Shown here: positions 61,901 through 64,000 of the stretch, piece after piece
Numbering within the stretch: position 1 is the first letter of the stretch
How the letters are laid out: each line of letters starts with the position of its first letter
Assembly (NCBI RefSeq): GCF_030818485.1
Contig: NZ_JAUTAJ010000004.1
Coordinates: forward strand, 2,459,001-2,523,000
DNA from: Pseudoroseomonas cervicalis
GTDB lineage: Bacteria > Pseudomonadota > Alphaproteobacteria > Acetobacterales > Acetobacteraceae
Direction: 5' to 3'
Length of the DNA stretch: 64,000 nt
Program-made: the position numbers and the translations under genes
The notes under the pieces: model-generated
What the model saw: the letters and a program-made list of their open reading frames with translations, nothing else
Database searches by the model: none
What the model was told of the DNA's origin: nothing

Positions 61901-63529
61901 TTACATCCCGCCGATATAGTTCGGACCGCCGCCGCCCTCCGGCGTGCACCAGTCGATGTTCTGCTTCGGGTCCTTGATGTCGCAGGTCTTGCAGTGCACG
62001 CAGTTCTGCGCGTTGATCACCAAGCGCGGCTCGCCCTCCTCCACGCCCACCGCCTCATAGACGGCGGCCGGGCAGTAGCGGCTCTCGGGCGAGCGGTAGA
62101 CATCCCAGTTCACCGGCTTCCACTGCGACGGGTCGCGCAGCTTCAGATGCGCCGGCTGGTCTTCCTCATGGTTGGTGTTGGAGAGGAAGACCGAGGAGAG
62201 CCGGTCGAAGGTCAGCTTCCCGTCCGGCTTGGGGTAGGCGATCTTCTTCGCCGGGTCGGCGGGCTTGGTGGCGCTGTGGTCGGCATGGTGCGCCAGGGTC
62301 CAGGGCGCCTTGCCGCGGAACAGATAGGTCTCCAGCGCGGCGTTGATCATGCCGCCATAGAAGCCCCATTTGGCGAAGCCGGGGCGGATGTTGCGCACGC
62401 CCTGCAGCTCCTCCCACACCCAGCTCTGGCGCAGCGCCTCGGGATAGCTCTCCAGCACCGGGGCGGCCGCCTCGCCGGCTTCCAGCGCGCGCGCCGCCGC
62501 CTCGGCGGCCAGCATGCCGGACTTCATGGAAGTGTGCGTGCCCTTGATCTTGGGCACGTTCAGGAAGCCCGCCGTGTCGCCGATCAGCGCGCCGCCGGGG
62601 AAGACCAGCTTGGGGATCGACTGGAAGCCGCCCTCATTGAGCGCGCGGGCGCCATAGGCGATGCGCTTGCCGCCCTCCAGGATCTTGCGGATCTCCGGAT
62701 GCGTCTTGAAGCGCTGCATCTCGTCGAAGGGCGAGAGCCAGGTGTTGGGATAGTCGAGCCCGACCACCATGCCGATCGAGACCAGATTCTCGCCCAGCAT
62801 GTAGATCCAGGTGCCGCCATAGGTGTCGGTGGTCAGCGGCCAGCCGGTGGTGTGCCAGATCTTGCCCGGCACGTGGCGCTCCTTCGGGATCTCCCACAGC
62901 TCCTTGATGCCGAGGCCGTAGGTCTGCGGCTGCACGCCCTCGCGCAGGCCGTAGAGCGCCTCCAGCTTCTTGGTCAGCGAGCCGCGGCAGCCCTCGCCGA
63001 ACAGGGTGTAGCGGGCGCGCAGCTCCATGCCCGGCTGGTAGTTCGGGCCTTCCTCGCCCTCGCGGGTGATGCCCATGACGCCGGCGACGACACCCTTGAC
63101 CACACCCTCCTCGATGATCGTCTCGGAGGCGGCGAAGCCCGGATAGATCTCGACGCCGAGCGCCTCGGCCTTCGCCCCCAGCCAGCGGCAGACATTGCCC
63201 AGGCTGACCACGTAATTGCCGTGATTGTGCATCTGCGGCGGCGTCGGCAGCTTGTAGGCCTTGCTTTCCGTCAGGAACAGGAAGGCATCCTCGCTGGCGG
63301 GGGTGGCCAGCTCCGGCGGGTCCTCGCGCCAGTCAGGCAGCAGCTCGTCCAGCGCGCGCGGCTCCAGCACCGCGCCGGAGAGGATATGCGCGCCGACCTC
63401 GGACCCCTTCTCGACGACGCAGACCGAAGCCTCCGGCGAGAGCTGCTTCAGCCGGATCGCCGCCGCCAGGCCGGAAGGGCCGGCGCCGACGATCAGCACA
63501 TCGAATTCCATGCTCTCGCGTTCGGACAC
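61901..63529 (-). CDS. Electron-transfer flavoprotein-ubiquinone oxidoreductase
   Basis: A 542-residue membrane-associated flavoprotein that passes electrons from acyl-CoA and amino-acid dehydrogenases through ETF to ubiquinone. FAD motif DVLIVGAGPSGLAAAIRL lies near residue 10; HILSGAVLEPRALDEL, GTHTSMKSGMLAAEAAA and the C-terminal 4Fe-4S site NCVHCKTCDIKDP plus YCPAAVYE are diagnostic. GTG at 63529 is chosen for AAGGGAG nine bases upstream; ATG at 63511 is the alternative. Divergent from the uracil-DNA glycosylase gene. Confidence 0.93.
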   Translation of the reverse strand: MSERESMEFDVLIVGAGPSGLAAAIRLKQLSPEASVCVVEKGSEVGAHILSGAVLEPRALDELLPDWREDPPELATPASEDAFLFLTESKAYKLPTPPQMHNHGNYVVSLGNVCRWLGAKAEALGVEIYPGFAASETIIEEGVVKGVVAGVMGITREGEEGPNYQPGMELRARYTLFGEGCRGSLTKKLEALYGLREGVQPQTYGLGIKELWEIPKERHVPGKIWHTTGWPLTTDTYGGTWIYMLGENLVSIGMVVGLDYPNTWLSPFDEMQRFKTHPEIRKILEGGKRIAYGARALNEGGFQSIPKLVFPGGALIGDTAGFLNVPKIKGTHTSMKSGMLAAEAAARALEAGEAAAPVLESYPEALRQSWVWEELQGVRNIRPGFAKWGFYGGMINAALETYLFRGKAPWTLAHHADHSATKPADPAKKIAYPKPDGKLTFDRLSSVFLSNTNHEEDQPAHLKLRDPSQWKPVNWDVYRSPESRYCPAAVYEAVGVEEGEPRLVINAQNCVHCKTCDIKDPKQNIDWCTPEGGGGPNYIGGM

Positions 63530-63606
63530 GTTGCTGTTCTCCCTTGGGTCCCGCGGGGCTGGCTTAACCCGATCGCGGGTTGCGCGGAACCCCGCCAGGC
63601 CGCGAT

Positions 63607-64000
63607 ATGGCGGCACCGATGAGCACGCTGCCCCCGCCCCCCGCCACGCCCCAGCCCGGCCCCGATTCCGAGGCCGCCGCCCTGCTGGCGGCGCTGCGGC
63701 TGCAGCTGGACTGGGGGGTGGATGAGGCGCTGGCCGAGGCGCCGCTGGACCGGCTGGCCGCGCCCCCGCCCGGCCCCGCCGCCGCCGCCCCCGCCATGGC
63801 CGCGCGGGACGCCGCCGAGGCCGGGGCGCCGCCGCCCCGCCCCGCGCGCCGGCCGCCGGCGGCGGTGCTGCCACTGGCCCCGCTCGCCCTGCCGGCGGCC
63901 GAGAACGCCGCCGCCCTGGCCGCCGCCGCGCCGGACCTGGCCGGCCTGCGCGCCGCCATCGAGCGGATCGAATCGCCGCTGCGCGACACCGCCACCAACC
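63607..64000 (+). CDS. Uracil-DNA glycosylase family protein, N-terminal part (cut by window end)
   Basis: The frame is open to the last base (131 codons). An Ala/Pro-rich N-terminal part (residues 1-110) leads into LAGLRAAIERIESPLRDTATN, matching the N-terminal helix and the T-A-T-N word that starts family-4 uracil-DNA glycosylases; the cysteine usually just before this word is not seen. The catalytic part is outside. ATG 63619 is an alternative start. Divergent placement beside the ETF dehydrogenase is common in alphaproteobacteria. Confidence 0.65.
   Translation, partial: MAAPMSTLPPPPATPQPGPDSEAAALLAALRLQLDWGVDEALAEAPLDRLAAPPPGPAAAAPAMAARDAAEAGAPPPRPARRPPAAVLPLAPLALPAAENAAALAAAAPDLAGLRAAIERIESPLRDTATN

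Overview
The window looks like chromosome from a pigmented, very GC-rich alphaproteobacterium, most likely a Roseomonas-like member of the Acetobacteraceae. The evidence is the near-saturated GC at third codon positions, a MucR/Ros zinc-finger regulator, an olsBA pair for ornithine lipids, HWE-type histidine kinase signatures, an alphaproteobacterial GTTC-N7-GTTC LexA box, and a hopanoid/C30-carotenoid type squalene module. No insertion sequence, prophage, CRISPR array or rRNA operon was seen. Two tRNA genes lie near 57.8-58.0 kb. The genome assignment is inference; no database was searched.

Layout. 1-3.4 kb: a truncated methyltransferase, a creatininase-family amidohydrolase and an HWE-type sensor kinase. 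3.4-9.7 kb: holC and two tandem M17 aminopeptidases on the minus strand, facing cysQ, the Sua5-type tRNA gene tsaC and a lipoprotein-type trypsin-like protease. 9.8-17 kb: envelope assembly (lptF, lptG, a strong terminator, lptD, surA) followed by rsmA, which has no ATG/GTG/TTG start and seems to start at ATT. 17.1-21.9 kb: a glycosyltransferase-like protein, rsmI head-to-head with a LppC/LpoA-like lipoprotein, and a PhoR-like kinase. 22.0-28.4 kb: a two-gene DNA-repair cassette (DUF4130 protein plus radical-SAM/HhH protein) under a LexA box, and divergent from it a lipoprotein coupled to a very large membrane patatin. 28.5-31.4 kb: hemW, a TauE/SafE permease and a divergent LysR regulator.

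31.6-38.1 kb holds the classic alphaproteobacterial run miaB-phoH-ybeY-corC-lnt-xre with overlapping stops and starts. 38.2-42.9 kb, on the other strand, holds olsA, olsB, fur, mucR, rimI and tsaB, with a TusA-like gene between. 42.9-47.6 kb: a VanX-type dipeptidase, lolA, a C26 amidase, a candidate small RNA, xthA and galE. 48.0-57.4 kb is a seven-gene, mostly translationally coupled carotenoid operon: two CrtN/CrtI-family oxidoreductases, an acyltransferase, a family-2 glycosyltransferase, a fused HpnC-HpnD squalene-forming enzyme, HpnE, and an aldehyde dehydrogenase. Together they can be read as making squalene from farnesyl diphosphate, desaturating and oxidising it to a C30 carotenoic acid, then glycosylating and acylating it. 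ispE of the MEP isoprenoid route lies just downstream, beyond the two tRNAs. The window ends with a TPR lipoprotein, a secreted duplicated-domain protein, an ETF-ubiquinone oxidoreductase and the start of a family-4-like uracil-DNA glycosylase.

Intergenic DNA is unusually structured. There are five copies of a palindromic element whose stem sequences differ but stay self-complementary and which share a CGG(A/G)CCCC-type tail. There are also an 80-bp direct repeat of hairpins and several tandem repeats (42, 26, 15 and 12 bp units).
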